From: Candidatus Poseidonia sp.
GTDB lineage: Archaea; Thermoplasmatota; Poseidoniia; Poseidoniales; Poseidoniaceae
NCBI GenBank assembly: GCA_030827475.1
Contig: JAUREJ010000016.1
Location: forward strand, 1 to 39,113
Direction: 5' to 3'
DNA length: 39,113 bases
Made by a program: the position numbers and the translations under genes. Position 1 is the first letter of the stretch. Each line of letters opens with the position of its first letter. This document shows positions 9,284 through 17,579 of the stretch, in pieces. The notes under the pieces are model-generated. The model did no database searches. It saw only the letters and a program-made list of their open reading frames with translations, and was not told the origin of the DNA.

Positions 9284-9844
9284 ATGTACAAGGTCGTAAC
9301 GAAGGAAGACACCATCCGAATTCCTGCAGAATACATGCGGAAAGGACAATCGCTCGACCAACACATCGATCGCCTTTCAATGGATGCTTTTGAGGGTAAG
9401 TTTGACTCCGAAAACCGCTTTGTTTTGGTGACGAACAATCACAAAACCATCGGTCGCGGACGCATCATTCACGGCGACGGAGCCATCTACCAAAAGGTTC
9501 AATTTGACGCAGTTTTGTTTTGCATGGACGACCAAGAAGTTGTCGAAGGTGCTGTCTCAGAAGTGAACGAATTCGGCGCTTTTGTTCGAATTGGGCCCAT
9601 GGAAGCCCTGCTGCATAAATCCCAAATCATGGACGAGCCCGTTGACATCAACATCGGCGCAAACAAGATCACCGGCCGCCAAACTGGCCGAGAACTGGCC
9701 ATCGGGTCCTTTGTTCGAGCCCGTATCGTCTCGCTCTCACCCGACACTTCCGACCCTCGCCGCTCGAAAATCGGTCTGACCAGCAAGCAGGAAGGACTAG
9801 GTTCACCTTCGTGGACCGGTGCGAAACAAGACGGAGGCGAGTGA
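9284..9844 (+). CDS. rpo7: DNA-directed RNA polymerase subunit Rpo7 (RpoE')
   Basis: The 186-residue product matches Rpo7, the archaeal counterpart of eukaryotic Rpb7. With Rpo4 it forms the stalk of RNA polymerase that binds emerging RNA. The N-terminal half starts MYKVVTKEDTIRIP, the standard beginning of the Rpb7 tip domain. The second half is an S1/OB RNA-binding domain (EGAVSEVNEFGAFVRIGPMEALLHKSQI) at about residues 83-160. The ATG at 9284 is preferred over an in-frame GTG nine bases upstream, because GAGGTG at 9272-9277 gives a good ribosome-binding site for it. It is the first gene of a four-gene operon. Its stop codon is one base before the spt4 start. Confidence 0.95.
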   Translation: MYKVVTKEDTIRIPAEYMRKGQSLDQHIDRLSMDAFEGKFDSENRFVLVTNNHKTIGRGRIIHGDGAIYQKVQFDAVLFCMDDQEVVEGAVSEVNEFGAFVRIGPMEALLHKSQIMDEPVDINIGANKITGRQTGRELAIGSFVRARIVSLSPDTSDPRRSKIGLTSKQEGLGSPSWTGAKQDGGE

Positions 9845-9845
9845 A

Positions 9846-10049
9846 ATGGTCAAGATTCCGTTCGCTTGCGGCGAATGCCACCTCGTCCTGGGAGATGATG
9901 TTGACCAGTGCCCACGTCACCCCTCCGCCCAGGTCTCCTCTGATTGGACCGGTTACGTCATTATCATGCAACCTGAACGCTCTGAAATCGCAAAGCGTCT
10001 TCAGGTTGAACAACCCGGCCGTTACGCCTTGAAAGTCAACATCCGATGA
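9846..10049 (+). CDS. spt4: Transcription elongation factor Spt4 (RpoE'')
   Basis: The 67-residue zinc protein pairs with Spt5 to make a processivity clamp factor on RNA polymerase. It has CGECHLVL near the N terminus and CPRH about 15 residues later, so the expected four-ligand zinc site is present with His replacing the last Cys. The region SDWTGYVIIMQPERSEIAK is typical of the family. The start ATG at 9846 is placed by the one-base gap after rpo7; a longer reading frame upstream overlaps rpo7 and is ignored. Its stop is followed 10 nt later by rps24e. Confidence 0.92.
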   Translation: MVKIPFACGECHLVLGDDVDQCPRHPSAQVSSDWTGYVIIMQPERSEIAKRLQVEQPGRYALKVNIR

Positions 10050-10059
10050 GGTGAGTCAA

Positions 10060-10398
10060 ATGGAAATCAAAGACCGAAAAGAAAACAAAGTGCTGAACAG
10101 AGTAGAAATCTCCTTCAGTTGGAAGCACGACGGGAAAGCCACCCCCTCTCGCAAGGAAGTCATGGACTTGGTCCGAACACTTGAACCCGGTTCCAACCCT
10201 GATCTCATCGTTGTCAAAGACTGCGTGACACGGTTCGGCCAGCCCTTGACGACCGGGTTGGCGTACATCTACGGATCGGCTGACGCCATGTCGGTTGAGC
10301 CCGGATACATCTACAAGCGCCACGAACCCTTCCGCAGTGCCACCGCTGCAGATGAGGCCGACAGCGACGATGGTGCAACTCAAGGAGGCGATGAATGA
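10060..10398 (+). CDS. rps24e: Small ribosomal subunit protein eS24
   Basis: The 112-residue product begins [17 protein letters not shown], and contains [12 protein letters not shown] and [22 protein letters not shown], the diagnostic eS24 core. The C-terminal 20 residues are acidic ([15 protein letters not shown]). ATG 10060 is chosen over GTG 10051 because GAGGTGA at 10049-10054 lies at the right distance for the ATG. The stop TGA overlaps the rps27ae start region (ATGATG at 10395-10400), indicating translational coupling. Confidence 0.95.
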   Translation: MEIKDRKENKVLNRVEISFSWKHDGKATPSRKEVMDLVRTLEPGSNPDLIVVKDCVTRFGQPLTTGLAYIYGSADAMSVEPGYIYKRHEPFRSATAADEADSDDGATQGGDE

Positions 10399-10565
10399 TG
10401 GGAGACGGTCCAAACGCCAAGGCCAAGTGGTCGAAGTACAAAGTGGAAGACGGCAAACTCATTCGCGCTGAAAACTGCCCGAACTGCGGCCCAGGCGTGT
10501 TCCTTGCACATCACAACAACCGCAAGTCGTGCGGTCGTTGCGGTTACACCTCGATGAACGAGTGA
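10395..10565 (+). CDS. rps27ae: Small ribosomal subunit protein eS31 (S27ae), 55-56 aa
   Basis: This is a very short gene. The product reads [18 protein letters not shown], then has a CPNC...CGRC zinc ribbon around the conserved GPGVFLAHH segment and ends GYTSMNE. This is the archaeal S27ae lacking the ubiquitin fusion of eukaryotes. Two tandem ATG codons at 10395 and 10398 overlap the rps24e stop; either could be used (56 or 55 residues). GGAGG at 10384-10388 is the ribosome-binding site. The stop shares the TGATCA palindrome with the convergent gene at 10566. It is the last gene of the rpo7-spt4-S24e-S27ae operon. Confidence 0.95.
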   Translation: MMGDGPNAKAKWSKYKVEDGKLIRAENCPNCGPGVFLAHHNNRKSCGRCGYTSMNE

Positions 10566-11576
10566 TCACGTTTCGTCTGCGGGCGAACCCTGCAACGCCT
10601 CAAAGGAACTGTTCGCCCATGTCCCATCGTTGAACATCAGGAGGACTCGCTCTCCGTCCGCATGGATATGGATGGGAATTTCACGCGTCGGTTTTCGGTC
10701 GCAGATGTTTGTCCCCAAAACCACTTCTTCTCGCCATCCGGCAATTCTCCATCCTGGAAGTTGGTCGTCCCAAGTTGCGTGTTGGATTGGCCCGCTCAGG
10801 AGAACGCGTTGGTATACGCTTCCCCCTTGCATCCAATACACCTCGCCGGAAGCGGTTGCAACAAGTTCGTGCCGTTCGTGACGGTAATGGTGCTCAACGG
10901 GGCCTTCAACACCTTCAAGGACGTACTCTTCCTTGAGTTGGCCTGAATCTGTCGACCGTCGCTGGACATGACCTCCTTTTGAGACGATGATGAAGTCCTT
11001 TTCCAGGAGATGCAGAGCGACGGTTTCTTCGTTCCGTGGTCGCCGTGACGAATACTGCCAAGTCGGACTCGCCATTCGCCATCGCTCTTCGGCGTTGGTG
11101 GAAATGCAGTAGAGCCCCCTTCTGTAGAGTTCAAAGACCAGCACGTCACCGTTTCCCGCCAGTGCCATGGGCTCTGCATCAAGCGAATGCGACCAGAGAT
11201 TTCCCGCTGGATGATGGCTTATCGGCGTGTTGATTGCAGTCCGTAAATTTGCTCGACTGGCCCCGTTCTCTTGTGAACCCACGGGAAGTGAACCCATGAA
11301 AGCGAGGAGCAACTCCCTGTCCAACCACATCGCATGGAGGGCATTCTTCGTGACCGTTGCATGGTGAATCCGCATCGGATGTGGAATCGTGACCTCGCCA
11401 ATGGGGTTGAGTCTTCGGTCGAGCCAGAGGAGTTCACCCTCCATGCCGGTCACGACACATCCGGTCTCGTGGTGGAGGATCTTGTCGGGAAGAAACGGGA
11501 TGCGAGGAGGCAACCCTTCGTCCATGATGCTCGCTGGAAATGCAAGTATGTCAAGCCTCGTCTTCGTCAAAACCAT
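10566..11576 (-). CDS. Unknown protein, beta-propeller-like (PQQ/WD-like blades), 336 aa
   Basis: There is no signal peptide or membrane segment, so it is probably cytosolic. The sequence is made of repeated short strand units with GDVLVFELYRRGLYCIS, DFIIVSKGGHVQRRS, HELVATASGEVYWMQGGSVYQ and GERVLLMFNDGTWANSS. This spacing of roughly 40-45 residues with Gly-Asp turns suggests a beta-propeller. I cannot assign a function. It is divergent from dtdA with only 24 nt between the start codons, so the two promoters overlap. It is convergent with rps27ae with zero spacing. Confidence 0.65.
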   Translation of the reverse strand: MVLTKTRLDILAFPASIMDEGLPPRIPFLPDKILHHETGCVVTGMEGELLWLDRRLNPIGEVTIPHPMRIHHATVTKNALHAMWLDRELLLAFMGSLPVGSQENGASRANLRTAINTPISHHPAGNLWSHSLDAEPMALAGNGDVLVFELYRRGLYCISTNAEERWRMASPTWQYSSRRPRNEETVALHLLEKDFIIVSKGGHVQRRSTDSGQLKEEYVLEGVEGPVEHHYRHERHELVATASGEVYWMQGGSVYQRVLLSGPIQHATWDDQLPGWRIAGWREEVVLGTNICDRKPTREIPIHIHADGERVLLMFNDGTWANSSFEALQGSPADET

Positions 11577-11600
11577 GAACCCTGTGACCGTAGAACACCC

Positions 11601-12554
11601 ATGAGCGGAGTCGGTGTCGTTCTCATTGCGGTCAATCGAAAGGATATCGCCAGCACCAATCAGGCGGATGTGTTGTTACGCCTTGACCCTTGGACAGTCT
11701 CCGCACCTTTTGAAGGACACCCGACCCATTCCCTCCATCACCTGAGGATGGTGCATCTGCCCAACGGATTGTTGTTTGAGGATGGATTGGACCGCCGTTG
11801 GTTCGAACATTTTGGTGAGGTTGTGGAAGAGGTGATCTTCCCCTCTCGCCATGTTGCAGCAAGCGGCAAAGCCTCGCTCACCCTTCACCCCATCGGCACC
11901 CCACATCTTGACGTCGGCCAGATTGGTTCCTACGGAGGCCACGGTGGTCGGGCTCCGCCCCCTTCATCTCGATTGGCAGGTTGGTGGAAGTTGTTGCTTG
12001 AGCGTGCTCGAAACGAACCCGAGGTTGAAGCGTTTGACCTCTCTCTCGAAGTAACGCATCACGGGCCTGACCTCGATGTTCCTTGCTTGTTCATTGAGGT
12101 GGGTTCGACCGAGGCCACATGGGGGCACACCGGTGCGGCCGATGTTTTGGCCCAGATTATTCGCGATACCTTGTTGTCCGAGGACGACACTACAAGATGG
12201 TCCCCTACACGTAACGCCGGTGAAACGGTGGTGGTCACGTTGGGAGGCGGGCATTATGCTCCCCGCGCGAACCTTCTCGCAGCTGAAGAAGGGATTTGGT
12301 TGGGCCACATGTTGGCGACTTATGCCTTGCCTTTTGAGCAAATTGAGGGCGAGGTGGGGGGCAATTGGAAACAAGCGATTGATGCAGCCTTGGAGGCCAC
12401 AAAGAAGAGTTTTCCACTGGGCGATTTGGTGTGCACCATGGACAAAAAGGCCTTCAAAGGCTGGCAGCGACAGGCCGTTCGGGAACATCTCAATTCGTTG
12501 AGTATCCCCTTGTTGACGAGCAAAGGTGTTCTCGAACGAGCACACGGCCAATGA
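11601..12554 (+). CDS. dtdA: D-aminoacyl-tRNA deacylase, archaeal type (DtdA)
   Basis: DtdA is a zinc-dependent hydrolase that removes D-amino acids mischarged on tRNA. The 317-residue protein carries the family signatures: SLEVTHHGP at about 148-156, FIEVGSTEATW at 164-174, and GGGHYAPR at 215-222, where the His residues are expected metal ligands. The C-terminal part ends with a lysine-rich helix region (TMDKKAFKGWQRQA). ATG 11601 is chosen because it starts just upstream of the conserved core and 24 nt from the divergent neighbour. A longer in-frame extension to 11334 runs through that neighbour's coding region. Proline dehydrogenase follows 45 nt later on the same strand. Confidence 0.92.
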   Translation: MSGVGVVLIAVNRKDIASTNQADVLLRLDPWTVSAPFEGHPTHSLHHLRMVHLPNGLLFEDGLDRRWFEHFGEVVEEVIFPSRHVAASGKASLTLHPIGTPHLDVGQIGSYGGHGGRAPPPSSRLAGWWKLLLERARNEPEVEAFDLSLEVTHHGPDLDVPCLFIEVGSTEATWGHTGAADVLAQIIRDTLLSEDDTTRWSPTRNAGETVVVTLGGGHYAPRANLLAAEEGIWLGHMLATYALPFEQIEGEVGGNWKQAIDAALEATKKSFPLGDLVCTMDKKAFKGWQRQAVREHLNSLSIPLLTSKGVLERAHGQ

Positions 12555-12599
12555 TGTTTCACACAAAGGGTCAAAGAGCGGCTTGATGGAGTCTTGGGC

Positions 12600-13577
12600 A
12601 TGGTGGGCTGGTTCTCTCGGCTTGTTGTGGCCACCACCGTCCGCATGCCAAAGTGGTTTGTTCGCTGGGTCAGCCGACGCTATGTTGCTGGCCCTACACT
12701 GGATGATGCGGTCCGGGTCATGAAGCGGCTCTCCGCGGAAGGTGCGTGCTTTACCGTAGATGTTCTCGGAGAAGAGATATCAAGCCTTGATGAAGCAACG
12801 TTCTTTCTTGAAGAATACATTCGCTTGATGGATGCGATTCACGAACACGGATTGGATGCGAACCTGAGCATCAAACCAACTGCGTTTGGTTTACTCATCG
12901 ATGCCGAAGCAGGGATGGCGAACATTCGAACACTCGTTGAACGCGCAGCAAAGCACGAGATGTTCGTTCGGTTGGACATGGAAGACCATAGGGTCACAAC
13001 CGATACCATTGATGTCGTGATAAAATTGCACGATGAGGGCCTTACGAACGTGGGGACCGTCCTCCAGGGCCGCCTCCATCGAACCTTGAACGATATTGAG
13101 AATTTAGAAAAAAGGCTTGGAGGTTTGGCGGATTATCGAATTTGCAAAGGGATTTACCTCGAGCCAGAATCCATCGCCCACAGCCAATACCACGACATCG
13201 TTGTCGCAACGAATGAAGCCATCACCTCCATGTTGAAGGCGGGTGCTTATGTTGGCATTGCGACCCACGACCTCCCCGTCATCAATCATACGCTTGCATC
13301 GCTAAAAGACTTCGGTATGGGTCCGGGAATCCCCGACCCAAGGCCCACCGCGGGTCCACCTCGGCCGAACAAAGGCCCCGGGTACGAATTTCAGATGCTG
13401 CTTGGTGTCCGAGGCCCGTTGAGGCGGAAATTGCTGAACGAGGGACATCGTACACGCGTCTACATTCCTTACGGTGAAAAATGGTACGAATACAGCATCC
13501 GCCGCCTCAAAGAAAACCCGACAATCGGTGTTCAAGTAGCCAAGGCATTTTTGCTGCCTTGGACCAACAGGCCATGA
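12600..13577 (+). CDS. Proline dehydrogenase (FAD-dependent, monofunctional)
   Basis: It oxidises proline to pyrroline-5-carboxylate, passing electrons to FAD and then quinones. The 325-residue protein has the proline dehydrogenase barrel motifs in order: SIKPTAFGL (90-98), RLDMED (124-129), YRICKGIY (about 179-186), ATHD (221-224), YEFQMLLG (262-269), YIPYGEKWYEY (288-298) and RRLKENP (301-307), the last two lining the substrate carboxylate site. A Gly/Pro-rich insert of about 22 residues lies between ATHD and YEFQMLLG. The N-terminal 30 residues are hydrophobic and basic, consistent with peripheral membrane contact. An upstream TTG at 12594 is possible. The P5C dehydrogenase partner is not in the window. 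Confidence 0.9.
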   Translation: MVGWFSRLVVATTVRMPKWFVRWVSRRYVAGPTLDDAVRVMKRLSAEGACFTVDVLGEEISSLDEATFFLEEYIRLMDAIHEHGLDANLSIKPTAFGLLIDAEAGMANIRTLVERAAKHEMFVRLDMEDHRVTTDTIDVVIKLHDEGLTNVGTVLQGRLHRTLNDIENLEKRLGGLADYRICKGIYLEPESIAHSQYHDIVVATNEAITSMLKAGAYVGIATHDLPVINHTLASLKDFGMGPGIPDPRPTAGPPRPNKGPGYEFQMLLGVRGPLRRKLLNEGHRTRVYIPYGEKWYEYSIRRLKENPTIGVQVAKAFLLPWTNRP

Positions 13578-13578
13578 T

Positions 13579-14436
13579 TCATTTTCGCTTTTTCTTGCTT
13601 CGGTTCGGTTTGTTGTTTGGCTTGACGCCTTTCTTGATGAGCTCTTTGGGACGTTCAGGATTGGGATTGTGGCCTAATTTTCCCTCCTTCCACGCTTGAC
13701 GCCGTTCTCTTGGAGTCCTGGGAACAAAATGTTCACCCTTCGGAGGTTCGTGAAGGTACATGCGTTTGATGTCGGGTGCTTTGACGGTTCCTCGCAAGGT
13801 CCGGCCAGAACCGGTGTGAATTGCGCGGATGCGCCAAGTCTCCCCTTCAAAGTCCATCAAGTGAGATGCGGTAAAGGTCGTCTCCTGGGGAACAACCGTC
13901 ACGGTTGATTTCGACTCTTCGCCTCGGGTGAGCGTCATTTTCACACGGACCATGTCGGTTCGAAGGGCGGTTATTCTGGCGATGTCGGTGGCGATGGCGG
14001 AGGTGCCGTGTTGTCCATTGGTCAATTCAATCTGATGGACTCCCCACAATTTTTCGGCTTCTTCAAACACATCGCCAACCACGAATTCTTCGTCGGCATC
14101 GATCACCAAGACCACCCGCTCTGAACTCGGGCCCTCTGTGAGAATAAATGGCAAGTGGACCGCCGGGGGCGGTCGAAATTGCACCGTATGGACGTGCTGG
14201 CAGTTTTCGCAACGGACCATGAAATCGGCGCCGTCTCCGATTTTTTTTTCCTTGAGAATTTCGTGGGCGGTCATGTCGTCGCAGGCAGGACATTGTGTAG
14301 CGTTGTCCATCACCTCCTCGTCATCTTCCCATTCGTCTTCCCCATCCACGGTGGCTCCCTCATCGTCAACCCACAGACGATTTGGTTTCAAACCTCCGAT
14401 GAGGATTCTGTGCAAGGCTTCTTGTTTGACCTTCAC
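13579..14436 (-). CDS. HVO_0476-family archaeal zinc-finger protein
   Basis: The core has QCPACDDMTAHEILKEKKIG followed by RCENCQHVHTVQ, a four-cysteine zinc finger of the uncharacterised archaeal family typified by HVO_0476 (COG1326). The beta-rich middle domain and a strongly basic tail (RSKKKRK) suggest nucleic-acid or ribosome contact; that part is inference. The start is uncertain. A GTG at 14436 includes an acidic segment (DEWEDDEE) with natural codon use; ATG 14310 sits directly before the zinc finger and would give 243 residues. The frame stays open to 14505, but that would overlap the divergent methyltransferase. A run of nine T at 14241-14249 (A9 in the coding strand) lies inside the gene. 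Confidence 0.65.
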   Translation of the reverse strand: MKVKQEALHRILIGGLKPNRLWVDDEGATVDGEDEWEDDEEVMDNATQCPACDDMTAHEILKEKKIGDGADFMVRCENCQHVHTVQFRPPPAVHLPFILTEGPSSERVVLVIDADEEFVVGDVFEEAEKLWGVHQIELTNGQHGTSAIATDIARITALRTDMVRVKMTLTRGEESKSTVTVVPQETTFTASHLMDFEGETWRIRAIHTGSGRTLRGTVKAPDIKRMYLHEPPKGEHFVPRTPRERRQAWKEGKLGHNPNPERPKELIKKGVKPNNKPNRSKKKRK

Positions 14437-14447
14437 GGGGGAGGGGT

Positions 14448-15182
14448 ATGGGCAGGGAAGAGGAGCAACCTGAGCGAGCAGAAATTCTCGCTCAATTGCT
14501 CTCAAAAGATGCAGACCAACCTCGTCAAGAACCGAAAATTGCAGCCAACATCAACGAACAACTTCAGCACATGGGCCTCTCAACATGGTCCATTTCCGTC
14601 CTTCGACGGCTTCGGGATGCCCTCGCCCGGCAACAACCAAAGCGTCTTCTGGAGATCGGCTCGGGCATTGGCCACCGTTCAGCGTGGCTCCTTGACCTCG
14701 TTGAGCGGAACGTCAACACCTTCGAGACCTACACCCTCGTTGAACAAGGTGGAAAATTTGGGGTGATTCTGCACCGTTTATTGACCCGGTACGATGCCTT
14801 GAATTGGGCATCTGTTGTGATTGGTGAACCCGGCCAATTAGCGGCTGAACACCAAGCATGGTCGCTTGCATCTGCGACAGCATCCGAACTTTCCGGAACG
14901 CGTTTTGCTCCTCAGTACGATGCGATTGTGGTGGACGGGCCGTCAAATCAGCGGGCTGTGTTGGTGAAAACCTACCTTTCATTGCTTCACAAAAACGGCG
15001 TGCTCTACACGGTTGAACCCGATATGCCTACCGGCGATGTCGATGAAGGGGATGCAGAGGGCATGGCGATGGTCGACGGCTTTAATTCGTGGATCGAGTT
15101 GATTTCCACAACCCAAGATTCCCACCATGTGGCCTTTATGCCGTTGTTCGGTGGTACCCTGGTCGCTTGGCTTCCACGTTAG
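14448..15182 (+). CDS. Class I SAM-dependent methyltransferase, O-methyltransferase-like
   Basis: The 244-residue protein has SAM-binding motif I as LLEIGSGIG at 67-75, an acidic end of strand 2 (TLVEQGG) and YDAIVVDGPSNQRA at about 157-170, the DxxFxD-like post-motif of O-methyltransferases of the catechol/caffeoyl-CoA group. This is followed by LLHKNGVLYTVEP. An N-terminal helical region of about 50 residues carries no recognisable domain. The substrate is unknown. The gene is divergent from the zinc-finger gene and convergent with the subtilisin; the two stop codons overlap at 15179-15182. Confidence 0.75.
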   Translation: MGREEEQPERAEILAQLLSKDADQPRQEPKIAANINEQLQHMGLSTWSISVLRRLRDALARQQPKRLLEIGSGIGHRSAWLLDLVERNVNTFETYTLVEQGGKFGVILHRLLTRYDALNWASVVIGEPGQLAAEHQAWSLASATASELSGTRFAPQYDAIVVDGPSNQRAVLVKTYLSLLHKNGVLYTVEPDMPTGDVDEGDAEGMAMVDGFNSWIELISTTQDSHHVAFMPLFGGTLVAWLPR

Positions 15183-16390
15183 CCTTGTGAGGCATCAAGC
15201 AAAGCTTGGATGTTGAGCAAACCGTAACCGTACTGGTCGTCATGTCCTGTTTGCCCCTCTTCGGGAGTAACGCTCTCCATCAGCCACTGCTTGACGGTTT
15301 CAACGTTGTCAGCACCCCCTCCGTTCCCGTTTGGAATCAATTCGGGCTTGCTTTCCAACAGAAGAGCTATTGCTCCGGTGACGTAAACCGTTGCGGCACT
15401 CGTCCCGTCTGCCAGCCCCCATGAGCCATCGTTAAGCAGGACAGGAACGGCTTCCGCCGGTGCAACAACTTCGGGTTTCCTGTCGGGGTCGTTGCGAGGA
15501 AGAAGCACCGGAAGTGGCAGGATCCGTCCGTTGTTGTCCCCCTCCGAAGAGCCGGACCAATGGGTTCCCTGCAAGGTAACGCCTCCAACAGCGATCACAC
15601 CCGCTTCGCTTGCAGGGTGCGCAACATCACCGTCATCGTTTTCCCCACCATCATTCCCTGCTGCAGCGACCACATAGATGCCTGCATCAACGGCGTCGTT
15701 TGCGGCATCTCCTGAACTCCGGTCACCCCCTCCCAAGGAGAAGGGGAGAATTCCCGGAGCACCACCAAGCGAGAGGGATACAACGTGAGCGCCGGAAGCG
15801 ACGCACCAATCGATGGCTTCGGCAACAACCCCGTCGTCGCCGCTTCCGTCAGCGCCCAAGGCTTTCGCAACGAGAAGTTCAACATCGCTTGCAATGCCTT
15901 TGAGCCAACCGTTTGCGACCAAAATTCCCGCCATGGAGGTGCCGTGGCCGTGATCGTCGTAGGGTGTTGTTCTCCCTTGGACGAAGTCCTTCCATCCACT
16001 CAGGCGTGTTTCGGCAAGGTCACTGTGGGTCGTGTCAATGCCCGAATCAACAATGCAAACAACCACGCCGCTGCCACGGTTCTCGTCTCGGGGGTGATTG
16101 ACCAAGATCTCGTAGGCTTCGTGTCGTTCGAGAGCTAATTCGCTGGGTCGAAGCAAGATCGCCCCGTCGCTGATCACCACCGCAGCAAGATAGCCGGCAG
16201 CGAGAAGAAGCGTGAGGCCAAGAGTAACCGAAACGATGATTTTGATGGCCCGAATGTCCGAAGCTTCCTCAGGTGACGAGTTTATTGGGGGCTTCAGGTC
16301 GTTCCAGGGTGGAATCTCGAGGTGGGACGGTTCGTCGCCGTGTGGAGGAATTCCTTCCAAGACCTCACCCCAACGTTTGTGCGATTTCAC
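15179..16390 (-). CDS. Membrane-anchored subtilisin-like serine protease (S8)
   Basis: The 403-residue protein has a cytoplasmic N-terminal part, one membrane helix at about 50-73 (IIVSVTLGLTLLLAAGYLAA), and then a subtilisin domain facing outward. The catalytic residues are present: Asp115 in CIVDSGID, His147 in DDHGHGTSMAG, oxyanion Asn246 in AAAGNDGG, and Ser331 in DGTSAAT. There is no clear propeptide domain; only about 35 residues lie between helix and Asp motif. The GTG start overlaps the SufS-like gene by 26 nt. A start slightly downstream is possible, since a GGTGAGG ribosome-site-like stretch lies inside. It is the last gene of a three-gene operon. Confidence 0.88.
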   Translation of the reverse strand: MKSHKRWGEVLEGIPPHGDEPSHLEIPPWNDLKPPINSSPEEASDIRAIKIIVSVTLGLTLLLAAGYLAAVVISDGAILLRPSELALERHEAYEILVNHPRDENRGSGVVVCIVDSGIDTTHSDLAETRLSGWKDFVQGRTTPYDDHGHGTSMAGILVANGWLKGIASDVELLVAKALGADGSGDDGVVAEAIDWCVASGAHVVSLSLGGAPGILPFSLGGGDRSSGDAANDAVDAGIYVVAAAGNDGGENDDGDVAHPASEAGVIAVGGVTLQGTHWSGSSEGDNNGRILPLPVLLPRNDPDRKPEVVAPAEAVPVLLNDGSWGLADGTSAATVYVTGAIALLLESKPELIPNGNGGGADNVETVKQWLMESVTPEEGQTGHDDQYGYGLLNIQALLDASQG

Positions 16391-17579
16391 TCAATGTGTC
16401 AACGAAGCAACGCACATCTTCTTCGGTATTGTACAAATACGCAGATGCTCTCAAGGACCCTTCCGGCTTGTTTCGATCTGCAAACCAAGAATGGACACAA
16501 TGTTGCCCGCTGCGGACCATGACCCCAGCGACTTCATCAAGCAAGAGCGCAACCTCATGAGCGGGAAGGTGCTCAAGGAGAATGGAGCAAATCCCACCTC
16601 GTTTCGAAGGATCCTCTGGACCGATAATTTCCATTCCTGGCAAATCCTTCACGCCGTTTGTCATGATTCGATTGAGTCGGATTTCATGCTCATGCACCTC
16701 GTTCATGTCCAAGGCAGAAAGATACTCAACGGCTGCACCTGTCGCCATCATTCCTGAAAAGTTGCCAAGTCCTCCTTCAAACTTAGAAGGAGGTGGAGCC
16801 CACGTTGCTCCGGTATAGGTCGATTGCGTGACGGTTTGGCCGCCTGATTGAATGGTTCGCAAACCATCGAGGAGTTCGTACCTCCCCCAAAGGGCCCCCA
16901 TGCCGGAAGGTCCGCACATTTTGTGAATTGAAAACGACATGAAATCGATGTCAAGCGCATGAACATCCACGTTCATGTGGGGCGTTGATTGTGCACCATC
17001 GACGGCAACGAGTGCACCGTAATCATGAGCGATTTTTGCGACTTCAGCGATAGGGATCTCGACACCGTCAAGGTTGCCAACGTGGCTCATCGCCACCATC
17101 TTCAGCCGAGTTCCTGCATCTTCGCAAGCTCTCTCAAATGCCTCGAGGTCAAACGAATTGTCGTCGTGACTCCTCACCACACGGTGGTCAACGCCTTGTT
17201 CCTGTTCAAGTTGCAACCAAGGGACGAGGTTTGAATTGTGCTCTCGGTCGGAAGTGAGGATGACATCCCCTCGTTCCCAAGCAAGGCCATGAGCGACTTG
17301 GTTGATGGAGTGGGTGGCATTTCGCGTGAACACGACCTCCTCGGTTCGTCCTGCGTTAATGAAAGCCCCTAACTTGACCCGTGCGTCGTTGACAGCTTTT
17401 GAAACGGCGGTTCCGTATCGGTGGACGGACCGACCACCACACCCCGGCGTTGTTGTGTAATAGCCGGTGATGACATCGATGACGGATTGTGGTTTTAGGG
17501 TGACACATGCGTTGTCCAGATATGCGGGTGCCGCATCATTTTGCAAGGTAGGGAAATCTTCTCGGCACCTGTTCAACAT
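16365..17579 (-). CDS. SufS-like cysteine desulfurase / class V aminotransferase
   Basis: This PLP enzyme is predicted to take sulfur from cysteine for Fe-S cluster or other sulfur transfer. The 404-residue product shows ATHSINQVA, the DREHNSNLVPW histidine segment, AVDGAQSTPHM, FSIHKMCGPSGMGALWG with the PLP lysine in HKM, and a candidate sulfur-accepting cysteine in RSGQHCVHSWF. One departure is FEGGLGNFSG, where SufS usually has FEAGTPN, so substrate preference could differ. No SufB, SufC or SufD gene is in the window. Its start ATG directly follows the stop TGA of the upstream membrane protein (17580-17582), and its end overlaps the protease gene, so the three are clearly co-transcribed. 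Confidence 0.82.
   Translation of the reverse strand: MLNRCREDFPTLQNDAAPAYLDNACVTLKPQSVIDVITGYYTTTPGCGGRSVHRYGTAVSKAVNDARVKLGAFINAGRTEEVVFTRNATHSINQVAHGLAWERGDVILTSDREHNSNLVPWLQLEQEQGVDHRVVRSHDDNSFDLEAFERACEDAGTRLKMVAMSHVGNLDGVEIPIAEVAKIAHDYGALVAVDGAQSTPHMNVDVHALDIDFMSFSIHKMCGPSGMGALWGRYELLDGLRTIQSGGQTVTQSTYTGATWAPPPSKFEGGLGNFSGMMATGAAVEYLSALDMNEVHEHEIRLNRIMTNGVKDLPGMEIIGPEDPSKRGGICSILLEHLPAHEVALLLDEVAGVMVRSGQHCVHSWFADRNKPEGSLRASAYLYNTEEDVRCFVDTLSEIAQTLG

Noticed and set aside
11334-11600. Upstream extension of DtdA by 89 codons
   Set aside because: It lies inside the divergent beta-propeller-like gene, and the family core begins after ATG 11601.
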